Positions 9,345 to 17,526 of a stretch of DNA of 64,000 bases are shown one piece after another. The stretch covers positions 62,001 through 126,000 of the forward strand of contig QWII01000040.1 in assembly GCA_021405325.1 (NCBI GenBank). Reading direction: 5' to 3'. The notes beneath the pieces were generated by a model. That model searched no databases. It was given only the letters and a program-made list of their open reading frames with translations, and was not told where the DNA came from. The translations under genes and the position numbers were made by a program. This DNA is from Caldilinea sp. CFX5 (GTDB taxonomy: Bacteria > Chloroflexota > Anaerolineae > Caldilineales > Caldilineaceae). Numbering within the stretch: position 1 is the first letter of the stretch; each line of letters begins with the position of its first letter.

Positions 9345-10256
9345 TCACCGTCGGCGCGCCCGGCGCGACTGGGCAAAACGGACGATGGCGCGGACTAAAT
9401 CGTCTTCGGTGGAAAGTGCTAAGGCATCGACGCCGGTGCGTTTGAAGGTTTCGTTCAGGGCGGCTTCGCGTTGTTGGGCGGCTTCACGGAAACGCTGGCG
9501 AAACTTTTTGTCACTGGTATCGACATAGAGTTGCTCGCCCGTTTCAGCATCCTCCATAATGACGACGCCGATGTCGGGCAGGTCGATCTCACGGGGGTCC
9601 CACAGGCGCACGGCCAGGGTTTCGTGATGCTGACTGAGCAACTTGAGCGGGCGTTCCCACCCCGGTTCACTGATAAAATCCGAGACGATAAAGAGCAACG
9701 AGCGCTGTTTGATCGTATGTAACGCGGTATCAAGCAGCGGGGTCAGGTTGGTAAACGGCGCTTTGGGCAGTTGCGGCTGTTTGAGCAGATCGTTGACCAG
9801 GCGCAGCACCTGAATCCGTCCCCCCCGCGCCGGGATCGTGCGCTCAACCCGGTTGCCATAAAAGATTGCGCCAACACGATTGCCGTGGCGCGTCAGAATG
9901 CGGGCGACCGTCGTGACAAAGTCGATCAAGACATTTCGCTTCAACCCCTGAAGGGCGCCAAAGTCCATCGACGGACTTAAGTCGAGTAGAAACCAGGCGG
10001 TGATCTCGCGGTCTTCGACATATTGGCGGACATAGGGGGTGTCCATGCGCGCCGTGACATTCCAGTCGATATAGCGAATATCATCTTCCGGTTGATATTC
10101 GCGCAGATCGGCAAAATCGACGCCGTAGCCGTAAAAGAGCGTGCGGTAGTCCCCCTGCAACAGCCCGTCGAGCCGGCGGATCACCTGCCAGTCGAGCCGC
10201 AGGAGCAACCGTTCAGGGGTGATGTCAGCCGTTCCGGTGGCGATTGCTGTACTCAT
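9345..10256 (-). CDS. DUF58 domain-containing protein
   Basis: A 303-residue DUF58 protein. The family block is visible as GDYRTLFYGYGVDFADLREYQPEDDIRYIDW, quoted here in pieces as GYGVDFADLREYQ and DDIRYIDWN. It is followed by a VWA-like LLDLSPSMDFG motif. ATG 10256 begins MSTAIATGTADI; the upstream in-frame extension reads out of the MoxR gene and is not protein-like. The start lies inside the end of the MoxR gene (32-base overlap), implying translational coupling. DUF58 proteins are standard partners of MoxR ATPases and VWA proteins. No TM helices are visible here, so the protein is probably peripheral on the cytoplasmic side. Confidence 0.92.
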   Translation of the reverse strand: MSTAIATGTADITPERLLLRLDWQVIRRLDGLLQGDYRTLFYGYGVDFADLREYQPEDDIRYIDWNVTARMDTPYVRQYVEDREITAWFLLDLSPSMDFGALQGLKRNVLIDFVTTVARILTRHGNRVGAIFYGNRVERTIPARGGRIQVLRLVNDLLKQPQLPKAPFTNLTPLLDTALHTIKQRSLLFIVSDFISEPGWERPLKLLSQHHETLAVRLWDPREIDLPDIGVVIMEDAETGEQLYVDTSDKKFRQRFREAAQQREAALNETFKRTGVDALALSTEDDLVRAIVRFAQSRRARRR

Positions 10257-11235
10257 GTAAGGGCGCCTCCGGCACTGGGATACGAGCAAGAATCTTCTGC
10301 AACAGGTCATCGGCGGTGATATTGTCCGAAAGCGCTTCGTAGGAAAGCACCAAGCGATGACGGATAACATCATAGGCGACATCCAGCACTTCCTGCGGCA
10401 GGACGTAAGTCCGACCCCGAACAAAGGCCAATGCGCGCGCCGCCAGAATCAGGTTGATCGAGGCGCGTGGGCTGGCGCCAAAGGTGATGTAGTGGCCGAT
10501 CTCTTTCAAGCCGAACTCTTTGGGCTGGCGGGTGGCTGTCACCAGCTTCACGGCATATTCAATCAGCGACGGATCGACATAAACCTTATCGACCTCCTGC
10601 TGGAGAACCAGCAATTGTTGCGTGGTCAACACCTTTTGCACCGCTTGCAGTGCGCCGGTCATTCGTTCGACGATGACAAATTCTTCGGTCGCCGTGGGAT
10701 AGCCGACCAGGACTTTGAGCATAAAGCGGTCCACTTGTGCTTCGGGCAGCGGGTAGGTGCCTTCGGTTTCGATGGGGTTCTGGGTTGCCAACACCAGGAA
10801 GGGTTTAGGGACAGGAAAAGTTTCGCGACCAATGGTCACTTGCCGCTCTTGCATCACTTCCAGCAGCGCGCTTTGCACCTTGGCCGGCGCCCGATTGATT
10901 TCATCGGCCAGCAGCAGGTTGGTAAAGACCGGGCCGAAAGAGGTGTTAAATTCGCCACTCTTTTGGTTGTAGATGCGCGTACCGACCAGATCCGCCGGCA
11001 CCAAATCGGGCGTAAACTGAATACGCTTAAACTCGCCGCCAATCGCTTCGGCCAGCGTCTTGATCGCCATTGTCTTCGCCAGCCCCGGCACCCCCTCCAC
11101 CAGGATATGCCCGCGCGCCAGCAGCGCCACCACCAACCGTTCCAACAGGTGATCCTGGCCGACGATGACCTTCTTCACCTCATAGAGGACACGCTCCATC
11201 ACCGTTCCCTGTTCGGGGTTGCGGTATTGATCCAT
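10225..11235 (-). CDS. MoxR family AAA+ ATPase
   Basis: A 336-residue AAA+ ATPase of the MoxR family. Walker A is EGVPGLAKT (about residues 48-56), Walker B is LLADEINRAPAKVQ, and the sensor region NPIETEGTYPLPEAQVDRF is characteristic of MoxR proteins. It heads the operon with DUF58 and two VWA proteins and is presumed to be a chaperone-like remodeller acting on them. A CTCCTTC-complement site (GAAGGAG) lies about 9 bases before ATG 11235. The spacer upstream is a long run of CAGTGAGT-type word repeats. Full length for the family, with no unusual features. Confidence 0.94.
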   Translation of the reverse strand: MDQYRNPEQGTVMERVLYEVKKVIVGQDHLLERLVVALLARGHILVEGVPGLAKTMAIKTLAEAIGGEFKRIQFTPDLVPADLVGTRIYNQKSGEFNTSFGPVFTNLLLADEINRAPAKVQSALLEVMQERQVTIGRETFPVPKPFLVLATQNPIETEGTYPLPEAQVDRFMLKVLVGYPTATEEFVIVERMTGALQAVQKVLTTQQLLVLQQEVDKVYVDPSLIEYAVKLVTATRQPKEFGLKEIGHYITFGASPRASINLILAARALAFVRGRTYVLPQEVLDVAYDVIRHRLVLSYEALSDNITADDLLQKILARIPVPEAPLHEYSNRHRNG

Positions 11236-11254
11236 TGGCGATCTCCTTCTTCCA

Positions 11255-11370
11255 GTCAGACAGTGAATCAGTAAGACAGTAAGACAGTAAGTCAGTGAGT
11301 CAGTGAGTCAGTAGCTCAGTTATCCCGGCTTACTGTCCCACTGATTTACTGTCCTACTGACCTACTGTCA
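11255..11370. repeat. CAGT/GTCA word-repeat hairpin
   Basis: From about 11255 to 11319 the sequence is a degenerate tandem of CAGTAAGA/GTCAGTGA words. From about 11329 to 11370 it runs as the complementary TTACTGTCC/CTACTGACC series, so the spacer folds into a long imperfect hairpin. It separates the MoxR start from the HtrA-like gene stop. The same vocabulary appears at about 5800-5850. Confidence 0.6.
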
Positions 11371-12225
11371 ATAAGGCGGCAACCCCGCAGCGCCGCCGGC
11401 CACATCAATCGGCACGGCAAAGCCGATGCCGATAAAGAAACTTTCCTCGGTGGGATTGACCAGGCCGGCCACAATGCCGACGACCTGCCCGTCGCGGTTG
11501 AGCAGCGGGCCACCAGAGTTGCCGGGGTTGACGGCGGCGTCGATCTGGATCAGGCCACGCAGCCGTTGATCACTGTTGGGGGGCTTAAAGGTGCGGTCAA
11601 AGCCGGAGATGACGCCCGCGCTCATAGAGCCATACAGCCCCAGCGGGTGGCCGACAACGTAGGCGTCATCACCAATATTCATGGCGTCCGGGTTGCCGAG
11701 CGTCGCCGGGACGAGGATCTCCGGCAAGCGGCTGGAACCGAGGACGGCAATATCATTTTCCGGTTGGGTTGCCATGACCTGGCCGGTCGCCTCGGTGCCG
11801 TCGGCAAAGGTCAGCTTGATAGTGGTTGCACCCGAGATGACATGCAAACTAGTGAGAACAGAGCCATCGTTGTTGATGACAACGCCCGTACCCAAGCCGT
11901 GGCCTTCTTCGGGATCAGCCGCATCTGCTCGCTCGGTTTCAATCAAGACAATGGATGGTCGAATCGCCTGATAGACCAGCGCCGAACGAGCTGGAGCTGG
12001 CGTAGCGGCGGCCATGATTTCATTGACAGAGTTATTGACTTCTTGGAGGGTCAGCGGCGCGGGCGCTGGGAAGAGCCAGTTGTAGAGAAAAAGTGCGGCA
12101 AAGGTCGCCAGCATCCCCGAAGCAAAGGGCAGGGCGCGTCTGAAATTGGCGCGTCGGATAGCAGAATGGAGGTACAACCAGCGTCGTTGCCACAGATCAA
12201 CTTGGGTAGCAAGCGATTCGTTCAT
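11368..12225 (-). CDS. trypsin-like serine protease, HtrA/DegP type without PDZ
   Basis: A 285-residue protein with an N-terminal cytoplasmic stretch, one TM anchor (about residues 36-52) and an extracytoplasmic trypsin-like domain. The triad is visible: histidine in VLTSLHVISGA, aspartate in PENDIAVL, and serine in NPGNSGGPLL. The protein ends soon after the protease domain, with no PDZ, so it is shorter than classic DegP. It lies downstream of the sigma factor on the same strand and may belong to its regulon; the 160-base gap carries direct repeats and a TATACT box. A role in envelope protein quality control is the family default. Substrates are unknown. Confidence 0.88.
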   Translation of the reverse strand: MNESLATQVDLWQRRWLYLHSAIRRANFRRALPFASGMLATFAALFLYNWLFPAPAPLTLQEVNNSVNEIMAAATPAPARSALVYQAIRPSIVLIETERADAADPEEGHGLGTGVVINNDGSVLTSLHVISGATTIKLTFADGTEATGQVMATQPENDIAVLGSSRLPEILVPATLGNPDAMNIGDDAYVVGHPLGLYGSMSAGVISGFDRTFKPPNSDQRLRGLIQIDAAVNPGNSGGPLLNRDGQVVGIVAGLVNPTEESFFIGIGFAVPIDVAGGAAGLPPY

Positions 12226-12245
12226 GGGCGTTTTGACAGGCTACT

Positions 12246-12302
12246 ACCATTGGCGACGGTTGTGCGTCACCCTTTCACCATTGCGTCGGTTGTGGCTAGT
12301 AT
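12246..12302 (-). promoter_or_regulatory. possible promoter with paired direct repeats upstream of the HtrA-like gene
   Basis: On the minus strand TATACT (complement of 12297-12302) is followed by two similar sites, ACCATTGGCGACGGTTGTG (12246-12264) and ACCATTGCGTCGGTTGTGG (12277-12295, plus-strand reading). They start 31 bases apart, close to three helical turns, as two operator sites for a dimeric regulator might be. No clear -35 is seen. Confidence 0.3.
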
Positions 12303-12385
12303 ACCACCATTTTCAAAATAACACCATGAGAAAATCGTGAGAAAAAAGCGCGTAAAAGCACAACGCTATTTTATTCTCTTTAAGT

Positions 12386-13015
12386 CTATTCTCTGCGAGA
12401 TTGGAGCTGGCTGAGAACTTGTTGCTGAAGCCGTTCCACGAAGGCGGAAGGCAATAGCAAACGGGGCACTTTGCGTTGGAAGAGATCAAAGAGTTCTTCA
12501 TCAGAAAACTGCTGCCCTTGGCTATCCAAAGTAGCGCTAAATTGATGCAATAGCCGATTAAAGAGTGACTCGGTCGCTTTCCGGCTGCGGCCCAAAACTT
12601 CGGCAATTTCCAGCAGACTTAACCCCGCTTGATAGCGTAGCATCAACACTTGTTGGGCGAGTTCCGGCAACTCAGCCAGCGGTTCTTTTAATTCACCGGG
12701 TAGACCAAGCAATGGGAAGCGCTGCTCACCGGCAGACCATACGCCAGCAACAGGGGGGCGCCGCCAATAATCCGCCACCTTGCGATAGACTGCTATATAG
12801 AGATAGGTGCGCAGGGAAAGTTGCTCCGTAAAGGTAGGGGTGGCTTGCACAAACGCCTGAAAGGTTTCACCAGCCACAGCTTCAGCCGCGGTCGGGGTTG
12901 GGAGCGTATAACAGAGATAGTGATAGAGATCAGGCGTCCATTCTGCCACAACTTGTGTCCAAGCAGTTACATCGTATTGCTGAAGACGGTGTAAAAGCGA
13001 AGTTTCTGCTGTCAT
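12386..13015 (-). CDS. RNA polymerase sigma factor, ECF-like (sigma-70 family)
   Basis: A 209-residue protein with region 2-like sequence in the first 95 residues (HRLQQYDVTAWTQVVAEW, later SLRTYLYIAVYRKVADYWR). It also has region 4 (LPELAQQVLMLRYQAGLSLLEIAEVLGRSRKATESLFNRLL, cited in pieces as VLMLRYQAGLSLLEIAEVLG and RSRKATESLFNRLL), the helix-turn-helix that reads the -35 element. An extension of about 55 residues follows region 4, more than in minimal ECF factors. No obvious anti-sigma gene adjoins; the membrane-anchored protease downstream might be part of a signalling chain, but that is speculation. Confidence 0.85.
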   Translation of the reverse strand: MTAETSLLHRLQQYDVTAWTQVVAEWTPDLYHYLCYTLPTPTAAEAVAGETFQAFVQATPTFTEQLSLRTYLYIAVYRKVADYWRRPPVAGVWSAGEQRFPLLGLPGELKEPLAELPELAQQVLMLRYQAGLSLLEIAEVLGRSRKATESLFNRLLHQFSATLDSQGQQFSDEELFDLFQRKVPRLLLPSAFVERLQQQVLSQLQSRRE

Positions 13016-13176
13016 GGATCAATCTCCCTTCTCGGCATAAAAACAAACATCTTTCTATACGTTTCGGGCGCCACAGGCATCTGTAGTCCGGCTAGAGAGG
13101 CGTCTACAATTTCAATGTGATCAGTGGAAAGTATATGCGGCCACTGTTTTGCCCTAACGTGAATAAGCGAGAAGCC

Positions 13177-13242
13177 TTAGTTTACACAGATAGGAAAGAA
13201 CACAGATAAGAAACAGTGTTCCTTCCTATCTGTGTAAACTAA
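13177..13242. repeat. 27-bp-arm hairpin between sdhB and the sigma gene
   Basis: TTAGTTTACACAGATAGGAA continuing to 13203 pairs with 13216-13242 with one mismatch and a 12-base loop. It lies in the 340-base spacer upstream of the sigma gene, which otherwise holds the sdhB terminator (13298-13332) and no recognisable gene. Confidence 0.65.
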
Positions 13243-13297
13243 AATTCTTGCCGACGTTTCAACAATGCGCTTAGTGAATCGCTTGATGAAGTCGATC

Positions 13298-13332
13298 AAA
13301 AAGGCCGACAGGGTGAGCTGCCGGCCTTTCTT
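13298..13332 (-). terminator. rho-independent terminator of the sdh operon
   Basis: Read on the minus strand, an AAAGGCCGGCAG/CTGTCGGCCTTT stem with one mismatch and a short loop is followed by a T run. It begins about 26 bases after the sdhB stop. Confidence 0.75.
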
Positions 13333-13357
13333 TTACGTAGATGTATCGCTGCAACGC

Positions 13358-14137
13358 TTATCCGCTGCCGCCGCGGCTTTCCTGGCGCTTGCCGGCGCCC
13401 TTGAGGGTGCCGATATAATAATCGCGGTTCAACATACCGATAAAATCGATGCTGATCGCTTTGGGGCAGGCCGCTTCACATTCGCGAATGTTGGTGCAGC
13501 CGCCAAAGCCTTCGGCGTCATGTTGATGCACCATGTTGAGCGCCCGTTCGTAGCGTTCGGCTTGGCCCTGGGGTAACAGGTTGAGATGTTCCGCTTTGGC
13601 TGCCGTAAAGAGCATCCCCGACCCATTCGGGCAGGCCGCGACACAAGCGCCACAACCGATACAGGCCGCCGCGTCCATCGCCCGGTCAGCGACCTTTTTC
13701 GGGATCGGCAAGGCATTGGCATCAGGCGCGGTACCGGTGGAGACCGAGACAAAGCCGCCGGCCTGCACAATGCGATCCAGCGCGCCACGGTTGACCACCA
13801 GATCCTTGATCAGCGGGAAGGCGGTCGAACGCCACGGCTCGACCACAATGGTGTCGCCATCCTTAAAGGTGCGCATGTGCAGTTGACAGGTGGCGACCGC
13901 CTTTTTCGGCCCATGCGCCACGCCATTAATCACCAACCCGCATGAACCACAAATGCCCTCACGACAATCATGGTCAAAGGCCACCGGCTCTTCGCCACGG
14001 GTTTGCAACTCTTCATTCAACTTGTCCAACATCTCCAAAAAGGAGGCATCTTGGCTGACATCAGCCAGCTCATAATCAACCAGTTTCCCCTGTTGATTTG
14101 GCCCCTTCTGCCGCCACACTTTTAGATGTAACTTCAT
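13358..14137 (-). CDS. sdhB: succinate dehydrogenase/fumarate reductase iron-sulfur subunit
   Basis: A 259-residue subunit that carries electrons from the flavoprotein to the membrane quinone site. All three cluster motifs are present: [15 protein letters not shown] and a later C for [2Fe-2S], [15 protein letters not shown] for [4Fe-4S], and [15 protein letters not shown] for the third cluster. It ends about 30 residues after the last motif. It is the third gene of sdhC-sdhA-sdhB. The ribosome site before ATG 14137 is weak (AAAAGAAC), and the gap to sdhA is filled by a hairpin, so expression may be lower than that of sdhA. Membrane-associated on the cytoplasmic face. Confidence 0.95.
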   Translation of the reverse strand: MKLHLKVWRQKGPNQQGKLVDYELADVSQDASFLEMLDKLNEELQTRGEEPVAFDHDCREGICGSCGLVINGVAHGPKKAVATCQLHMRTFKDGDTIVVEPWRSTAFPLIKDLVVNRGALDRIVQAGGFVSVSTGTAPDANALPIPKKVADRAMDAAACIGCGACVAACPNGSGMLFTAAKAEHLNLLPQGQAERYERALNMVHQHDAEGFGGCTNIRECEAACPKAISIDFIGMLNRDYYIGTLKGAGKRQESRGGSG

Positions 14138-14174
14138 GTTCTTTTGCTCGCTATCTGGTGCGTGTTGCGTGTTG

Positions 14175-14250
14175 CGTGATTCGTGCTGCGTGACTCGTGT
14201 CGAGGTACCGACAGGTCACACAGTTCACGAATCACGCAGCACGAATCACG
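14175..14250. repeat. word-repeat hairpin between sdhA and sdhB
   Basis: CGTGATTCGTGCTGCGTGAC continuing to 14199 pairs with 14226-14250 over 25 bases with one mismatch; further GCGTGTT words extend the left side to about 14160. It fills the gap between two subunit genes that normally lie close together. Confidence 0.7.
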
Positions 14251-14253
14251 ATC

Positions 14254-16230
14254 TTATTTATAACTGCGCTGGCTGAGCTTCACATACTCAAAGGTCAGCG
14301 GCTCTTTGTTCAAAATGGGGGCAACCCCTTCGCCGGCATATTGCCAGGCAGCGACGTAGGCGAAGTTGTCATCGTCGCGCAGCGCTTCGCCTTCAGGGGT
14401 TTGGCTCTCCTCACGGAAGTGACCGCCGCAGGATTCAGTGCGGTGCAGAGCGTCGATACACATCAGTTCGCCCAGTTCCAGGAAGTCAGCCAGGCGACCA
14501 GCTTTTTCCAGCGCCTGGTTCAATTCATCCTTGCCGCCCAACACGTTGACATTCTCCCAAAATTCGGCGCGCAGGGCGGGAATGCGCTCTAAGGCGTGTT
14601 TCAGGCCGGCTTCATTGCGCCCCATGCCACAATAATCCCACATGATTCGTCCCAGCTCTTTGTGGAACGAATCGACGGTGCGCTTACCCTTGATGTTGAG
14701 CATTTGGTTGACCCGGCCATCGACCTGGGCCACCGCTTCCTTGACAGCATCGTGGCTGTTGTTGACCGCTTCCAGCTTGGTCTGCGCCAGATAGTTACCC
14801 ATTGTGTAAGGAATGATGAAATAGCCGTCGGACAGCCCTTGCATCAACGCGCTGGCGCCCAGACGGTTGGCCCCGTGGTCGGAGAAGTTAGCTTCACCGA
14901 TAACAAAGAGACCGGGAATCGTACTCTGCAAGTTGTAATCGACCCACAGGCCGCCCATTGTATAGTGAACCGCCGGGTAGATGCGCATCGGTGACTTGTA
15001 CGGATCTTCACCGGTGATGTTGTCGTACATGTCGAAGAGGTTGCCGTAGCGGTCGCGGATCGCCGCTTCGCCCAGGCGCTTGATGGCGTCGGCAAAGTCC
15101 AGATAGACGCCATTCTTCAACTCACCCACGCCATAGCCATCATCGACGACCACTTTGGCGGCGCGGGAGGCGACATCGCGCGGCACCAGGTTGCCAAAGG
15201 CGGGATAGCGCTCTTCCAGGAAGTAGTAACGCTCGCTGTCGGGAATATCTTTGGCGTTGCGCTTGTCATCCGCTTTGCGCGGCACCCAGATGCGCCCATC
15301 ATTGCGCAGCGATTCGCTCATCAAAGTCAATTTGGACTGTTCGTCACCAGCCACCGGGATACAGGTGGGGTGAATTTGGGTAAAGCAGGGATTGCCAAAG
15401 AAGGCGCCCCGCTTGTACGCCCGCCAGATCGCCGTGGTGTTACAGCCCTTGGCGTTGGTGGACAGATAATAGGCATTGCCGTAACCGCCGGTTGCCAGCA
15501 CAACGGCGTCGGCCAGGTAGGATTCAATTTTGCCCGTCACCATGTCACGGGTCACAATGCCGCGGGCGCGCCCGTTGACCACAATCAGGTCGAGCATTTC
15601 GGTGCGCGGGTGCATCTCGACTTTGCCGGCGGCCACCTGGCGCGAAAGCGCTTGATACGCGCCCAGCAACAACTGTTGGCCGGTCTGCCCACGGGCATAA
15701 AAGGTGCGCGAAACCTGCGCGCCGCCAAAGGAGCGATTGTCGAGCATCCCGCCATATTCACGAGCGAACGGCACGCCCTGCGCCACACATTGGTCAATAA
15801 TGTTGTTGCTGTTTTCGGCCAGCCGGTAGACATTCGCTTCCCGGGCGCGATAGTCGCCACCCTTCACCGTGTCATAAAAGAGGCGGAAGACACTATCACC
15901 GTCGTTGCGATAGTTCTTGGCCGCGTTGATGCCACCCTGCGCCGCCACACTGTGGGCGCGCCGAGAGCTATCTTGATAGCAGAAGCTCTTCACATTGTAG
16001 CCCAATTCCGCCATCGTCGCCGCGGCGGAAGCACCGGCCAGACCGGTGCCGACGATAATGATGGTAAATCGCCGTTTGTTGGCGGGGTTGACCAACTTCA
16101 TTTCAAATTTATGTTTTTCCCACTTCTGCTCAATCGGGCCAGACGGAATGCCGGCGTTCAAGGTCGCCTCGGTAAATACCGGCATTGTCTTAACCGTGGG
16201 TGATCCTGTGGGTGATGTCGTTGTAGCCAT
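14254..16230 (-). CDS. sdhA: succinate dehydrogenase/fumarate reductase flavoprotein subunit
   Basis: A 658-residue flavoprotein that oxidises succinate (or reduces fumarate). The FAD Rossmann site is [18 protein letters not shown], and [14 protein letters not shown] holds the histidine that binds FAD covalently. [15 protein letters not shown] and [14 protein letters not shown] belong to the conserved catalytic core. GAGGAG about 8 bases before ATG 16230 supports the start. The three-gene order C-A-B with one five-helix anchor matches the epsilon/Bacteroidetes-type (type B) quinone oxidoreductases, which can run in either direction; the sequence does not settle the direction. Confidence 0.96.
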   Translation of the reverse strand: MATTTSPTGSPTVKTMPVFTEATLNAGIPSGPIEQKWEKHKFEMKLVNPANKRRFTIIIVGTGLAGASAAATMAELGYNVKSFCYQDSSRRAHSVAAQGGINAAKNYRNDGDSVFRLFYDTVKGGDYRAREANVYRLAENSNNIIDQCVAQGVPFAREYGGMLDNRSFGGAQVSRTFYARGQTGQQLLLGAYQALSRQVAAGKVEMHPRTEMLDLIVVNGRARGIVTRDMVTGKIESYLADAVVLATGGYGNAYYLSTNAKGCNTTAIWRAYKRGAFFGNPCFTQIHPTCIPVAGDEQSKLTLMSESLRNDGRIWVPRKADDKRNAKDIPDSERYYFLEERYPAFGNLVPRDVASRAAKVVVDDGYGVGELKNGVYLDFADAIKRLGEAAIRDRYGNLFDMYDNITGEDPYKSPMRIYPAVHYTMGGLWVDYNLQSTIPGLFVIGEANFSDHGANRLGASALMQGLSDGYFIIPYTMGNYLAQTKLEAVNNSHDAVKEAVAQVDGRVNQMLNIKGKRTVDSFHKELGRIMWDYCGMGRNEAGLKHALERIPALRAEFWENVNVLGGKDELNQALEKAGRLADFLELGELMCIDALHRTESCGGHFREESQTPEGEALRDDDNFAYVAAWQYAGEGVAPILNKEPLTFEYVKLSQRSYK

Positions 16231-16304
16231 CCCAACTCCTCAATTTCATGCAAACAAACTTTTCACTTTTATGTACAGCCGAGCGCCCAAGCACCCGGCA
16301 AACT

Positions 16305-16450
16305 GACTATTAGGACTTACGCAAGACGAAGCGTGGCCAGACCTCCGGGAGGTGGGCAGGCGCACTTCCCAAGACACACCAGCTTTTGCTCACCTCCCGG
16401 AGGTCTGGCCTGGCGATCCTTCTGGCTCATCTTGCGTAAGTCCTGACTAT
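16305..16450. mobile_element. MITE-like element with target duplication at the sdhC stop codon
   Basis: A 134-base element (16311-16444) has terminal inverted repeats AGGACTTACGCAAG and CTTGCGTAAGTCCT. It has a long internal palindrome (GGCCAGACCTCCGGGAGGTG at 16335-16354 and its complement at 16391-16410). It is flanked by direct repeats GACTAT at 16305-16310 and 16445-16450. The right copy contains the sdhC stop (TAG on the minus strand). There is no coding capacity, so mobilisation would need a transposase from elsewhere. Confidence 0.7.
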
Positions 16451-17130
16451 ATAGCTGTTACCCCAAACAGCACGGAGAGCGGCACAAGCGCAAAACCCAC
16501 CGGCACCAGAATCGCTAAGGCCACAGCCAGCGCACGGACAGCCGGTGTTGAATCATGGCTGACCAGCCCCAGCGTCTGGCACATGCTCCAAGTGCCGTGG
16601 TAGAGGTGAAAGGCCAACGCGACCAAGGCAACTAAATACAAAATCACATTGAGCGGATTCTGAAAGCCAATCACCAGATTGTGGTAGGCGTCGCCGCGCA
16701 CAAAATCATTGTGAATTCCCGGCACGCCCCAGGTCAGGTGCGCCAGATGGTAAAGCACAAAGAAGAAGATTGCCACGCCCCCCCAGCGAATGGTCAAAGC
16801 CGCGTAGTCTGCTGCCTGCCGCTTGGTGACAACATACCGCTGCGGGCGGGCAATCTGCGCCTGCCGCGTCAACGTCACCGCCGCCCAGACATGGGCCGCA
16901 ATCGAACCAACCAACACCACACGCGCAATCGTCAGTAGGTGCAGCCGGCCAAAGACCGGTTCTCCCAACACGCGCAGCCCTTCGGCATAGTGATTAAAAA
17001 CCTCCGGCCCCAAAAAGACCTTGAGGTTGCCATACATGTGCATCACCACATAGCCGATCCAGATTAACCCGGTGACTGCCATAATCACCTTCTTGCCGAT
17101 CGTTGACCGTGTCAACGCCATTACCGCCAT
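16447..17130 (-). CDS. sdhC: succinate dehydrogenase cytochrome b558 subunit
   Basis: A 227-residue membrane anchor with five predicted TM helices, matching the single-subunit, dihaem cytochrome b558 family found with type B succinate:quinone oxidoreductases. Histidines that could ligate haem are seen in VMHMYGNLK, AAHVWAAVT, LYHLAHLTW and AFHLYHGTW. GAGGAG upstream supports ATG 17130. The stop codon lies in the duplicated target site of a MITE-like insertion, so the last residues may differ from the ancestral ones. It opens the sdhC-sdhA-sdhB set. Confidence 0.92.
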   Translation of the reverse strand: MAVMALTRSTIGKKVIMAVTGLIWIGYVVMHMYGNLKVFLGPEVFNHYAEGLRVLGEPVFGRLHLLTIARVVLVGSIAAHVWAAVTLTRQAQIARPQRYVVTKRQAADYAALTIRWGGVAIFFFVLYHLAHLTWGVPGIHNDFVRGDAYHNLVIGFQNPLNVILYLVALVALAFHLYHGTWSMCQTLGLVSHDSTPAVRALAVALAILVPVGFALVPLSVLFGVTAI

Positions 17131-17347
17131 AAGTCACTCCTCGCTAGCGTTTTCAGTTAGACATAGCGCCGTCGCATCCACCGATTGGCCGCGTATAGAC
17201 GCCAACCGGACATGCCATTGCTATGATTGGATACTTTCGATATGTAGACTCGATCATGTAGAAAGGTTATACCATTGCTGCAATCACCACCCACCAGTGT
17301 ATCACAGCAGGAATTTATTTTCAGGAGCGTAAGATACAGATAGACAG

Positions 17348-17402
17348 GTAACTAGGCTGTTTCCTACGGATCTGTGACCCATAGGAAGCAGCCTAGCTAA
17401 CA
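17348..17402. repeat. imperfect hairpin in the sdhC upstream spacer
   Basis: GTAACTAGGCTGTTTCCTAC (from 17348) pairs imperfectly with TAGGAAGCAGCCTAGCTAAC (to 17402). With the repeat at 17476-17526 it occupies most of the 394-base gap between sdhC and the GH13 gene, where I see no gene. Confidence 0.5.
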
Positions 17403-17475
17403 ACTATTTCGTAAATGTATTGTAATACAGAGACAGTTGAGTTGCAACAATCTGAGGAATGTGAAAAGAGGAACG

Positions 17476-17526
17476 AGTTGGTTCGTTCGTTGGTTTCGAC
17501 AAGCTCAACCACCGAACGAACCAACT
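17476..17526. repeat. GGTTCGTTCG hairpin, TTTCGACAAGCTCAACC family, copy 1
   Basis: AGTTGGTTCGTTCGTTGGTT (17476-17495) pairs with 17507-17526 with one mismatch, around the loop TCGACAAGCTC. The right arm overlaps the stop codon of the GH13 gene. The same core recurs at 25163-25304 and, diverged, at 37056-37127. Confidence 0.7.
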
